The position numbers and the translations under genes are program-made. 18,257 nt of DNA from an uncultured Opitutia bacterium (GTDB lineage: Bacteria; Verrucomicrobiota; Verrucomicrobiia; Opitutales; UBA953). The stretch spans positions 1 through 18,257 of the forward strand of contig CAINSX010000077.1 in assembly GCA_903853185.1 (NCBI GenBank). Reading direction: 5' to 3'. The notes under the pieces were generated by a model. It did not search any database. It was given only the letters and a program-made list of their open reading frames with translations, and had not been told where the DNA came from. Positions 1 to 6,670 of this stretch are shown piece after piece; position 1 is the stretch's first letter, and every line of letters begins with the position of its first letter.

Positions 1-1023
1 ATGATCCTCGCGATCGAAAGTTCCTGCGATGAATCGGCCCTGGCGCTCTTCGACCCGGCCCGAGGACTCGTGCGCGAACTAGTCAGCTCGCAGGCGGCGG
101 AACATGAGAAATACGGCGGGGTGGTCCCGGAGCTAGCTAGCCGCATGCACCTCTCCGCCCTTCCCCTCCTGCTCGCCGACTTCCACCCGGAGCTATCGCA
201 GGCGAAGACGATCGCCGTGACCCGCGGCCCGGGACTGCTCCCCTGCCTTTCAATGGGCGTGACCCTCGCCCGTTCGCTCGCGCTGGCGCGTGGGCTTCCG
301 ATTGTCGGCGTGAATCACCTCCGCGCCCATGTGCATTCGCCGTTCATCGCCGTGCACGCGAAGGATCCGGCCGGGTTCGCCGCCGCCCGCGCCGCCCTGC
401 TCCCGCACCTGGCCATCGTGGTCTCAGGCGGCAATACGCTGCTGGTGAGACTCGACGAACAACTGCGCCTCACGGTCGTCGCCCGCACGGTCGACGATGC
501 CGCCGGCGAAGCTTTCGATAAAGGGGCAAAGCTCCTCGGCCTGCCCTACCCGGGCGGCGCGCTCATTGAGAAACAGGCGCTGCAAGGCGACCTGAAGAAA
601 TATCCTTTCCCGCGCGGTATCCCCGAGAAAGCCGACCTGCGCATGAGTTTCTCGGGCCTGAAGACGGCCCTGCGCTACCAGTTAGAAAAGATGTCGGACG
701 ACCAGCTCGCCGCCGAGATGCCCGACCTTTGCGCGGGCTATCAGCACGCGATCATCGAACAGCTCGCGTCGAAGACCGGCGCGGCGCTCGACCTTTCCGC
801 CTATCAGTCCGTCGGACTTTCCGGTGGCGTCGCCAATAACCGGACCCTCCGCTCGCGCCTGGCGCAGGTCGCCCAACAACGCCGCCTGCCATTGATGGTG
901 GCCGAGCCGAAGCACTGCGGCGACAACGCTGGGATGATCGCCTTCGCGGCCTGGGCCGACGTTGGCCTGCCCGTCGACGCCGCGACCGTACCGGCGGCGA
1001 GCCTGACGGTCGACCAAGTCTAA
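1..1023 (+). CDS. tsaD: tRNA N6-adenosine threonylcarbamoyltransferase TsaD
   Basis: This cytoplasmic enzyme moves the threonylcarbamoyl group from threonylcarbamoyl-AMP to A37 of ANN-decoding tRNAs, together with TsaB and TsaE (family knowledge). The 340-residue protein has the usual family length and starts at the first base of the window with the canonical IESSCDES. Further signatures are HEKYGGVVPELASRMH (35-50), the metal-binding HLRAH with His106 and His110, the nucleotide-binding VSGGNT (141-146), FSGLKTALRY (217-226), LSGGVANN (273-280) and CGDNAGMIA with metal-ligand Asp308 (306-314). Most bacterial TsaD proteins have SGGHT where this one has SGGNT, the form usual in archaeal/eukaryotic Kae1. 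Its TAA stop overlaps by 4 nt the stop of the convergent gene, so there is no room for a terminator between them. Upstream context lies outside the window. Confidence 0.97.
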   Translation: MILAIESSCDESALALFDPARGLVRELVSSQAAEHEKYGGVVPELASRMHLSALPLLLADFHPELSQAKTIAVTRGPGLLPCLSMGVTLARSLALARGLPIVGVNHLRAHVHSPFIAVHAKDPAGFAAARAALLPHLAIVVSGGNTLLVRLDEQLRLTVVARTVDDAAGEAFDKGAKLLGLPYPGGALIEKQALQGDLKKYPFPRGIPEKADLRMSFSGLKTALRYQLEKMSDDQLAAEMPDLCAGYQHAIIEQLASKTGAALDLSAYQSVGLSGGVANNRTLRSRLAQVAQQRRLPLMVAEPKHCGDNAGMIAFAAWADVGLPVDAATVPAASLTVDQV

Positions 1024-1577
1024 GCGGCCTGCTTGACGAGTTCCGTGAACGCACGGAACTGCGGGTGCGTCGCATCGCCGACCATCGCATAGAAGACCGT
1101 CTCGGTCGGCAGGACATGGGCGCCGGCGGCCCGCAGCGCTTCCAGGCAAGTAACGGCGTCTTCCGGACGACGAGCTTCCACGGCATCCGACAGGATCGTG
1201 ACCCCCATGCCTTCACGCAGGGCGTCCATGGCGGTCTGGTAAACGCACACCGGAATCTCCAGGCCGCAGATGAGTAGCTGGCTAACCTTCAGCTTGCCTA
1301 AGGCCTCGACCAACCCAGGGGCACCGAAGGCGGAGAACGCCGTCTTTCCGAAGACGGCACGGCCTTCGCCAGCGGCCAGCAGCAGGTCGGGATGGGTCGG
1401 TCCCAGCTTAGCGGGCACCTGTTCGGTGAAGAGTACCGGCACGCCTAGGAGTTTGGCGGCCGAGGTGGCCAGGAGGCAGCGGCGGAGGCAACCCTCTCCG
1501 TCCTGCATGGCCTTAAGGAAGGTCGGCTGGACGTCGATCACGAGCAAGGCGACGCCGGCGGCGGGGTTTTCGGACAT
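1020..1577 (-). CDS. isochorismatase-family cysteine hydrolase
   Basis: This 185-residue protein belongs to the isochorismatase-like (YcaC/nicotinamidase fold) superfamily. The expected catalytic triad is visible: Asp15 in LLVIDVQPTF, Lys78 in AVFGKTAFSAF and nucleophile Cys111 in GLEIPVCVYQTAMDAL, in the right order and spacing. The length suits the short ISOC/YcaC-type members. Substrate cannot be read from sequence; members hydrolyse amides, imides or isochorismate and many are uncharacterised. The frame stays open upstream to 1721, but that stretch is low in family similarity, so the ATG at 1577 just before ALLVIDVQ is the chosen start; no Shine-Dalgarno is visible. It converges on tsaD with a 4-nt overlap of stop codons and is divergent from the operon starting at 1672. 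It may also be called a hydrolase of the MAR1/YcaC type. Confidence 0.88.
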   Translation of the reverse strand: MSENPAAGVALLVIDVQPTFLKAMQDGEGCLRRCLLATSAAKLLGVPVLFTEQVPAKLGPTHPDLLLAAGEGRAVFGKTAFSAFGAPGLVEALGKLKVSQLLICGLEIPVCVYQTAMDALREGMGVTILSDAVEARRPEDAVTCLEALRAAGAHVLPTETVFYAMVGDATHPQFRAFTELVKQAA

Positions 1578-1671
1578 GCCCGGCAGACTGCCCCGGACAG
1601 CTAATAAGTCAGCCGCAAACCATCCTGAATGGGGTTGCCCGCCCCGCCCCGCCCGACTTCTCTTATCGGTC

Positions 1672-2163
1672 ATGGACTGGCAGGTTAAACCCATCGCGCG
1701 CATCTGCGCCGCTTCCGGCAAGGAACTCCACGTCGGCGACCTCGTGACGTGCGTCGTCTACAAGCCCGTCGGCGGCAACATCGAGCGTTGCGATGTGCTC
1801 CGCGACCACGCGACCACTTTCAAACCGGATGGCATCCTGCTCGGTCGCTGGACCCGCGAGGTCAAGGAACGCGGCGAAGAAGAACAGGCGCATCGCGCCC
1901 AGCTCCTCGCCTCCCGCGAAGAGTTCTTCCTTTCCCTTTACGAGGACGAGTCCGATCCGTCCGGCGACAAGGGCGTGCTCAAGCACATCCTGGCCATGCT
2001 CCTCGAGCGCAAACGTATCATCAAGCAGGTCGGCGTCGCCGACAAAGGCCTGATGACCTATGTCCACGCTGCGAGCAAGCAGACCTACCTCGTCCCGGTG
2101 CTGGACCTCCAGCCCGCCCACATCCTGCAGGTCGGAGCCTCGCTCGACCTGCTCGTCGGTTGA
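1672..2163 (+). CDS. conserved hypothetical protein, PVC-type, N-terminal cysteine motif
   Basis: Function unknown; 163 residues, no signal peptide or membrane segment, probably cytoplasmic. The N-terminus carries ICAASGKELHVGD, a Cys-x3-Gly-x-x-Leu-x-x-Gly pattern that recalls Planctomycetes/Verrucomicrobia hypothetical proteins beginning with a C..TG..L..G motif. The second half has the companion segment of that family, a phenylalanine/leucine-rich stretch (FFLSLYEDES) followed by a conserved-looking helix HILAMLLERKRIIKQVG. The family resemblance is from memory and unverified. The ATG at 1672 is the first in-frame start after a short GC-rich intergenic stretch; the frame is open much further upstream only because it is antisense to the hydrolase. 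Only 7 bp separate it from the lipoprotein gene downstream, so they are probably co-transcribed. Confidence 0.75.
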   Translation: MDWQVKPIARICAASGKELHVGDLVTCVVYKPVGGNIERCDVLRDHATTFKPDGILLGRWTREVKERGEEEQAHRAQLLASREEFFLSLYEDESDPSGDKGVLKHILAMLLERKRIIKQVGVADKGLMTYVHAASKQTYLVPVLDLQPAHILQVGASLDLLVG

Positions 2164-2170
2164 CCTTACC

Positions 2171-2686
2171 ATGACCGCCTTCCGCCTTGCCGTCGCCCTC
2201 AGCGCCCTGCTCCTCGCCGGCTGCAAGAACGCCGATATCCCCGATGAGATCGCTTCAATCTTCATCGAAGCCTCGCCGTCCTCCGGCGGCTCGATGAGGC
2301 AGGAAGTCCGCCTACCGGTGAGCCAGATCGCCATCACGGTGATGACCCGTCCGCTCGTACCGGCCGAAGAAATCCTGAATACCGAGGCGATTACCAGCGG
2401 CGAACCTGATCTCCGCCAGGAATTCCTGCTCGTGCAGCTCGACCGCAAGTCGGCGATCGACGTGATGAACTATACCAAGGAGGCCATCGGCCGCCATTTC
2501 GTCTTGGTCATCAACGATACCGCCGTCGGCATCATGCCAATCGACCAGCAAATCGTCGACGGCAACCTGATGTTCCATGTCGAGAAGAAGGGCCTTTCGA
2601 ACACGCAGGCGGTCGTGGACATCAGCAAGCGCCTAAACATCTCGGCGCTCAAGCTCCGCAAGATCAAGGAAGCCGAACGCAAGTGA
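2171..2686 (+). CDS. putative lipoprotein with SecDF-P1-head-like C-terminal half
   Basis: A 171-residue predicted lipoprotein. The first 18 residues form a short signal with a clear lipobox, LLLAGC, giving Cys18 as the lipidated residue. Residues ~85-165 contain GRHFVLVINDTAVGIMPI, then an I-x-DG strand and a helix ending in VVDISKRLN. This recalls the periplasmic head subdomain of SecD (a buried strand pair with 'ldgkvisaP', then a gly-rich turn and an alpha helix that ends 'A..L...L'). That resemblance is inferred by eye and would place the protein in a known extracytoplasmic fold without giving a function. The ATG at 2171 is chosen because it begins the signal peptide; no Shine-Dalgarno precedes it. 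The stop TGA overlaps the GTG start of the peptidase gene, which suggests translational coupling and a shared envelope role. Confidence 0.82.
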   Translation: MTAFRLAVALSALLLAGCKNADIPDEIASIFIEASPSSGGSMRQEVRLPVSQIAITVMTRPLVPAEEILNTEAITSGEPDLRQEFLLVQLDRKSAIDVMNYTKEAIGRHFVLVINDTAVGIMPIDQQIVDGNLMFHVEKKGLSNTQAVVDISKRLNISALKLRKIKEAERK

Positions 2687-3675
2687 GCCTGCGGAGCAGC
2701 CTCGCCCTCCTCTTCCTCTGCCTCACGGCGCTCCCGCTGGCCGCGACGGACATCGTCTGGCCGACGACGATGAATCGCGCCTCGACCCAGTTCCCGAAAG
2801 ACTACCTGCAACCGACGGTGTCGGGCAAAACGGAATCCGGCTCGTTTGGAATGGTCCGAGAAGAGGGTAAGCGCTTCCACGAGGGCATCGACATCCGCCC
2901 CGAGAAAACCAACGCCGACGGAGAGCCACTCGACCTCGTGCTCGCAGCGATGGACGGCCAGGTTGCCTACCTTAACCCGAACGTCAACGGACCGTATGGC
3001 CGCTACATCGTGCTCTACCATGCCGCTGCGGAGATTCCCGTCTACACACTCTACGCCCACCTCGCGAAGATTGAGCCGTCGCTCAAGCCTGCCCAAACGG
3101 TGCGACGCGGCACGCCCATCGGCTTGATGGGCCACACGTCCGCCGGCGTCAGCCCGATCACCAAAGATCGCTCGCACCTGCATTTCGAGATCGGCCTCAT
3201 CCTCTCGACCGGCTTCAACCTCTGGTACGCGGCACAGGCCGAGAATAAGCAGAGCTCTAACCTGCACGGGCTCTATAACGGCCAGAATCTCATCGGCATG
3301 GACCCGATGCTGGTCCTCAGTCAACCGAAGGTCGACGTCCTCGCCGCCCTCCGCAGCCAACCCACTGCCCTCACGGTCGGCGTCCGCACAAGCAAGATAC
3401 CGGACTTCGTGAGCCGCTACCCAGCGCTCGTCCGCGGTGACGTCGCGCACGCGGCGGGCTGGTATGTCGAATTCTCCTGGCATGGCATGCCGCTCCGCTG
3501 GACCGCCCTTGACGCCAAGAGCCCACAGCTGCCGGCTGGCCGCTGGCGACTCCTCGAGGTAGACCAGACCCAACGGTCGCGCCTGACCCAACGGAAGATG
3601 CTTGGCGGCGATGGGCGCACGCCCGGCGAACTGCTCACGCAGAGCCTCGAGGTCCTTCTCTCGACCGCACGCTGA
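2683..3675 (+). CDS. M23-family metallopeptidase, secreted
   Basis: A 330-residue zinc peptidase of the LytM/lysostaphin-like M23 family, which usually cleaves peptidoglycan cross-links or acts as an activator of amidases. A signal peptide is evident (hydrophobic 5-20, cleavage near PLAAT). M23 hallmarks occur in order: HEGID with zinc ligands His66 and Asp70, YTLYAHL with His126, and HLHFEIG with His165 and zinc ligand His167. All catalytic residues are present, so an active enzyme is likely. The C-terminal ~100 residues (from about 225) do not match a domain I recognise. Translation starts at GTG, which shares GTGA with the stop of the lipoprotein gene; an AAGGA at 2666-2670 could serve as ribosome binding site. 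Its substrate is inferred from the family only. Confidence 0.93.
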   Translation: MSLRSSLALLFLCLTALPLAATDIVWPTTMNRASTQFPKDYLQPTVSGKTESGSFGMVREEGKRFHEGIDIRPEKTNADGEPLDLVLAAMDGQVAYLNPNVNGPYGRYIVLYHAAAEIPVYTLYAHLAKIEPSLKPAQTVRRGTPIGLMGHTSAGVSPITKDRSHLHFEIGLILSTGFNLWYAAQAENKQSSNLHGLYNGQNLIGMDPMLVLSQPKVDVLAALRSQPTALTVGVRTSKIPDFVSRYPALVRGDVAHAAGWYVEFSWHGMPLRWTALDAKSPQLPAGRWRLLEVDQTQRSRLTQRKMLGGDGRTPGELLTQSLEVLLSTAR

Positions 3676-3680
3676 CCTCA

Positions 3681-3703
3681 GGACAGCACGTGGTGCTGCC
3701 CCC
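3681..3703. repeat. palindrome sharing an 18-nt core with the element at 18031
   Basis: A perfect 6-bp stem CAGCAC/GTGCTG around a 3-nt loop, extended by GGA/CCC with one mismatch, lies 5 bp after the peptidase stop codon. Its minus-strand core CAGCACCACGTGCTGTCC is identical to that of the GTAG-headed palindrome at 18031-18057, 14 kb away. On the minus strand the head reads GCGGG rather than GTAGG, so this may be a decayed copy. No T tract follows on either strand, so it is not a standard terminator. Confidence 0.7.
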
Positions 3704-3752
3704 GCCTGTGGCTAAATTGTTTCGCAGCAATTCCCCGTGCCAACCGACCCCC

Positions 3753-3769
3753 GCGACGCGCAGCGTCGC
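3753..3769 (-). terminator. possible hairpin terminator after algH, weak
   Basis: Just beyond the stop of the AlgH gene, a 6-bp stem GCGACG/CGTCGC with a 5-nt loop is followed on the minus strand by GGGGG, not by T residues. It could end or protect the transcript of the menA operon, but lacks the T run of an intrinsic terminator. Confidence 0.3.
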
Positions 3770-3774
3770 TTGAA

Positions 3775-4320
3775 TCAGTTCAGCCCCGGATTCTCGGGCG
3801 AATCCGCCTCGAGCCGCAGGTCCGGTCGATGGCGTTCGAGGAGTTTCTTCCATAGCTCGACGCCTTCGAAGTCGACACAGAGCTTATCGAACGGACACAC
3901 GACCCACGCGTTCATCTTCAGCTCGTTCTCCAGCTGGCCAGGCGACCAGCCGGCATAACCAATATAGGCGGAAAGCCGGAAGCGTGCGTCCTTAGCCAGC
4001 TCCGCGGCCTCTTCCTGGCCGAGGCCGAAGCGCACCTCCGGCTCGCCTTGGACCGGAAAGAACCAACCTCCAAAGGCCAGGCGATCAGTCCCGACCGGTC
4101 CGCCTTCAAAGAGCGGCACGTCGTCCAGTGGCTTCAGTTCCGCCGTGGACTCGATCTGGCCAAGGACCCGGCCGAGCGGACGGTTCACGATGACGCCAAG
4201 CGCACCCTCCGCGACTTCATGCGTATGCAGGAGGATGACCGTCTCGCGAAAATGATCATCGCGCAGCTGCGGATGCGAGACCAGCACTCGCCCCGCTAAG
4301 GTCTGCGGAGCGCGGGCCAT
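3775..4320 (-). CDS. YqgE/AlgH family protein (UPF0301)
   Basis: A 181-residue member of the YqgE/AlgH family, close to its usual length of about 185. Recognisable family segments are LAGRVLVSHPQLRDDHFRETV (split here as 8-28), the GALGVIVNRPLG block (39-50), FEGGPVGTDRL (71-81) and the C-terminal YIGYAGWSPGQLENELK (119-135). AlgH was first linked to alginate regulation in Pseudomonas, but the biochemical function of the family is not established and the name should not be taken as function. The ATG at 4320 overlaps the TGA of the dCMP deaminase gene by one base (TGATG), a typical reinitiation arrangement. It is the last gene of the minus-strand menA operon. Confidence 0.93.
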   Translation of the reverse strand: MARAPQTLAGRVLVSHPQLRDDHFRETVILLHTHEVAEGALGVIVNRPLGRVLGQIESTAELKPLDDVPLFEGGPVGTDRLAFGGWFFPVQGEPEVRFGLGQEEAAELAKDARFRLSAYIGYAGWSPGQLENELKMNAWVVCPFDKLCVDFEGVELWKKLLERHRPDLRLEADSPENPGLN

Positions 4321-4796
4321 CAGCGTTCGAGGTGCGTGACCAACACGCCCGCTTGGCCGAACATCTCCGCGACGAGCGGGTCGTTCTTATAATCGTGACG
4401 ATAGCGCACCTCGGTGATGCCGGCGGCGGCGAGGATCTTGGCGCAGTTCACGCACGGGAAATGAGTGACGTAGCAGATCGTGCCCTGCAGCGAGACGCCG
4501 CGCTTGGCGGCATCGGCCACGGCGTTCTGCTCGGCATGCACGGTCGCGAGCTCATGGCCGTCGCGGATATGCGAATCATGCGGAGCTCCCGGCAAGAAGC
4601 CGTTGTAGCCCGCGGCGACGAGGCGGTTGGGGTGCTTGCCGGTCGAGACGATGATGCAACCGACGTGCAGGCGCTCGCAGCTGGAACGGGAGCTGACCAA
4701 CACGGCGGTGGCCATGAAGTATTCGTCCCACGACGGACGAGCGCCCCCGTTGACGAGGGCTTCGAGCTGTTCGGCGAGGGACGGAGGCTGGCTCAT
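4320..4796 (-). CDS. deoxycytidylate (dCMP) deaminase, ComEB type
   Basis: This 158-residue zinc deaminase converts dCMP to dUMP to feed dTMP synthesis (family knowledge). Visible motifs: RPSWDEYFM near the N-terminus (20-28), a usual dCMP deaminase opening; AAGYNGFLPGAPH (61-73), the nucleotide-recognition loop; HAE with zinc ligand His87 and catalytic Glu89; and PCVNC with zinc ligands Cys115 and Cys118. The frame remains open to 5000, but that extension is antisense-derived overlap with menA, and the ATG at 4796 sits just before the conserved domain and shares ATGA with the menA stop codon. The link with menA and algH seems one of shared transcription rather than of pathway. A general ComE operon protein 2 label would also be defensible. 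Confidence 0.93.
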   Translation of the reverse strand: MSQPPSLAEQLEALVNGGARPSWDEYFMATAVLVSSRSSCERLHVGCIIVSTGKHPNRLVAAGYNGFLPGAPHDSHIRDGHELATVHAEQNAVADAAKRGVSLQGTICYVTHFPCVNCAKILAAAGITEVRYRHDYKNDPLVAEMFGQAGVLVTHLER

Positions 4797-5737
4797 CGCA
4801 TCCACAGGCTGCCAGTCGGCACCCACCCGAGGCAAGTGGCAGTTACGCACAGGATCGTCGCTAGGAGCATCAGCACAGCCGCCCGACCCAGAAACGGCAG
4901 GAAATCGGCCGGCTGGGAGGCCTGACGGAAGGCAAGGTGATGCCAGACGGCCAAGGGCAGTAAGACCATCGGCGCCCAGCCGAAAACGTGCCCGAGGCAA
5001 GCCAGGCCGAAGATTGAGTTGAAGCCATGCAGATTGCGCGCGAAGCCCCGTCCGAAACGCACGACCGTGGTGCGCTTGCCGACGGCGAGGTCGGTCTCGT
5101 AGTCACGCGCGTTGTTCGCGACCAAGATGTTGTCGGCGAGCAGGCCCAGGCCGAGGCCCGCGAGGAGCGCCGGGGCCCATGGCATGGGTGGCGTATTGCA
5201 GCAGCATTCACCCGGGAAAGGCGTGCAGACGGCCAAGGCGGTCAGCGTGGTCGCTTGGACGCCGAAGCAACCGACGACGAACACGTCGCCAAGGCCGCGG
5301 TAAGCCAGCGGGAAGGGTCCGAGCGTGTAGGCCAGCGCGCAAGCGATGGCGAGGAAACCGGCCAGCAGCAGCCAAGGCGACAGCGAAGCGACCGGCGCGC
5401 CAAGCAGGAGCGCGAGCAAGCACGCGATCCAGATACCACGGCGCATCGCAGAAGGAGAAATGTCACCGGCGGAAACGGCGCGGCGCGGGCCGATGCGCGC
5501 GGAAGTATCGGCGCCGCGAAGCGAATCACCGAGGTCGTTGGCGAAATTACACGCGACCTGCACGCAGAGCGCGAAGCCGAGGCAGCTGAGGAGGAGGAAG
5601 ATGAACGACGGATCAGCCCAGAGGCCCGGGGCGCCCGAGTAGGCCACGACGACCGCTCCGCCGAGCGCGATGGGCGCGACGGCCGCCACCAAGGTCTTGG
5701 GGCGACAGGCATCGATCCATACGCGGAAGTTCGTCAT
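4793..5737 (-). CDS. menA: 1,4-dihydroxy-2-naphthoate polyprenyltransferase MenA
   Basis: An integral membrane prenyltransferase of the UbiA superfamily, 314 residues, that prenylates dihydroxynaphthoate in menaquinone synthesis. The opening WIDACRPKTLVAAVAPIALG (7-26) is typical of MenA. The first Mg-prenyl-diphosphate motif is NFANDLGD (64-71), followed by RIGPRRAVSAG (81-91), which favours MenA over UbiA. GPFPLAYRGLGDVFV (140-154) and the second acidic motif NNARDYETD (208-216) with GKRTTVVRFGR (220-230) complete the pattern. About eight or nine hydrophobic segments are visible. A cysteine-rich insertion, GECCCNTPP (176-184), lies in a loop and is unusual for the family. It is the first gene of the coupled run menA, dCMP deaminase, AlgH, and suggests a menaquinone-using respiratory chain. 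Confidence 0.94.
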   Translation of the reverse strand: MTNFRVWIDACRPKTLVAAVAPIALGGAVVVAYSGAPGLWADPSFIFLLLSCLGFALCVQVACNFANDLGDSLRGADTSARIGPRRAVSAGDISPSAMRRGIWIACLLALLLGAPVASLSPWLLLAGFLAIACALAYTLGPFPLAYRGLGDVFVVGCFGVQATTLTALAVCTPFPGECCCNTPPMPWAPALLAGLGLGLLADNILVANNARDYETDLAVGKRTTVVRFGRGFARNLHGFNSIFGLACLGHVFGWAPMVLLPLAVWHHLAFRQASQPADFLPFLGRAAVLMLLATILCVTATCLGWVPTGSLWMR

Positions 5738-5775
5738 GCAGAAGTTAAGGTGGCAGACGCGGAACGGACGGAAAC

Positions 5776-5802
5776 AAAAAAGCCCCGGGGGGCGGGGCTT
5801 TT
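5776..5802 (-). terminator. intrinsic terminator of the downstream prepilin-like gene
   Basis: On the minus strand, a 9-bp stem AAAAGCCCC/GGGGCTTTT with a 7-nt loop ends in a run of six T residues, 18 bp after the stop codon at 5821. An almost identical structure lies exactly 850 bp away, after the second prepilin-like gene. Because it stands only 38 bp before the menA start, menA must have a promoter in or just after it, or rely on read-through. Confidence 0.9.
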
Positions 5803-5820
5803 CGGAGAGGCCGTGAAGGC

Positions 5821-6531
5821 TTACTTGGACTTCAGTTCACGGACCGTACCAGCGGTGACGGCGTCCGTCCAATTGACGGTCGTCGTACCCGGGGTCTTCT
5901 TGGAAGCGAACTGGTTTTCCGTGGCGCTGGTATCGGCGCGCCAATCGACGTGAGCATCACCGAAAGCGATGTGGCCGCCGGTCGAACCCCAGACCCCCAG
6001 GGTGGTGTCCCACTTGCCGGTGGCGAGCAGGCCACGCGTCCAGAGGAGAGGTACCTGTTCGTTGAGGTTCTTGTTGGTCGGGGTATAGGTCGTCCAAGAC
6101 TGGTAACCGGTAGAGGCGCTCGGGGTCTTGAAGTTCGGGTCGAGGTTCTCAGCACCGGCGGAGCCGACCAAGACCTGCTTGGGGAAGGTGGCGCTATCGT
6201 TAGAGGGATCAGCGTCGACGTACCAGATTTCACCACTGTTCAGGCCGGCATTCAGGGCGAGCACGGCCGCGAACTCCTGCAGCGTGGCGGCGGAGGTCGG
6301 CGCGGTCGCGGTATTCCAGGCGGCGTCCTTCACGAACTTACTGCCGGAATTGAAGGTAATGTAGGACTGGGCGATGTTGCGCAGCTTGGTGGAAGCGGCG
6401 GACTGCTTGGCCTTCTTCATGACGCCTTGCACGCCCGGGAAGAGGACGGCGGCCAAGATGCCGATAATCGCGATCACCGTCAGGAGTTCGATGAGCGTAA
6501 AACCGCGACGGACAGAGGAGGAAATTTTCAT
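5821..6531 (-). CDS. prepilin-like (type II secretion pseudopilin-type) protein, copy 1
   Basis: A 236-residue protein with a class III prepilin signal: basic leader MKISSSVRRG, then FTLIELLTVIAIIGILAAV, with cleavage expected after Gly10 and Glu at mature position 5. This marks it for the inner-membrane prepilin peptidase and type IV pilus or type II secretion assembly. A helical stretch KKAKQSAASTKLRNIAQSY follows, and the C-terminal part has GGHIAFGDAHVDWRAD, similar to the tail motif of the large PulG/DUF1559-like prepilin families of PVC bacteria. It is ~91% identical to the neighbour at 6671-7381 (about 22 differences by eye), most of them in the leader and in a few surface-like positions. 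The ATG at 6531 has no adjacent Shine-Dalgarno; an AGGAGGAG lies about 30 nt upstream, too far for this start. No pilus machinery genes are nearby. Confidence 0.9.
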   Translation of the reverse strand: MKISSSVRRGFTLIELLTVIAIIGILAAVLFPGVQGVMKKAKQSAASTKLRNIAQSYITFNSGSKFVKDAAWNTATAPTSAATLQEFAAVLALNAGLNSGEIWYVDADPSNDSATFPKQVLVGSAGAENLDPNFKTPSASTGYQSWTTYTPTNKNLNEQVPLLWTRGLLATGKWDTTLGVWGSTGGHIAFGDAHVDWRADTSATENQFASKKTPGTTTVNWTDAVTAGTVRELKSK

Positions 6532-6670
6532 GGGGTGAAGCTATCAGTAAAATTATGGGGATTACTCCTCCTAGCAAGTGCGTTCACGACAAAGTATGCC
6601 GCAAGGACTATAACCGCGGACCAACAAAAAAGCCCCGCTGGGCGGGGCTTTTCGAAGAGGCCGTGAAGGC
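6532..6670 (-). promoter_or_regulatory. intergenic region between the prepilin-like copies, likely own promoter
   Basis: This 139-bp stretch is markedly richer in A/T than its surroundings. It holds the terminator of copy 2 and then about 95 bp that must contain the promoter of copy 1, because the terminator separates the two genes. A CATAAT about 20 nt before the start of copy 1 could be a -10 element, but no convincing -35 accompanies it. The upstream sequences of the two copies are unlike each other, in contrast to their coding regions. Confidence 0.4.
6626..6652 (-). terminator. intrinsic terminator of prepilin-like copy 2
   Basis: Stem AAAAGCCCC/GGGGCTTTT (6628-6636 with 6644-6652) followed on the minus strand by a run of T residues, 18 bp after the stop codon. 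It is the exact counterpart of the terminator at 5776-5802, so the duplicated unit includes gene plus terminator. Confidence 0.9.

Noticed and set aside
2470..3591. 373-codon open frame antisense to the M23 peptidase gene
   Set aside because: It is a high-GC antisense shadow; the plus-strand frame has all M23 motifs, and the antisense product is a low-complexity Arg/Glu/Val-rich sequence.
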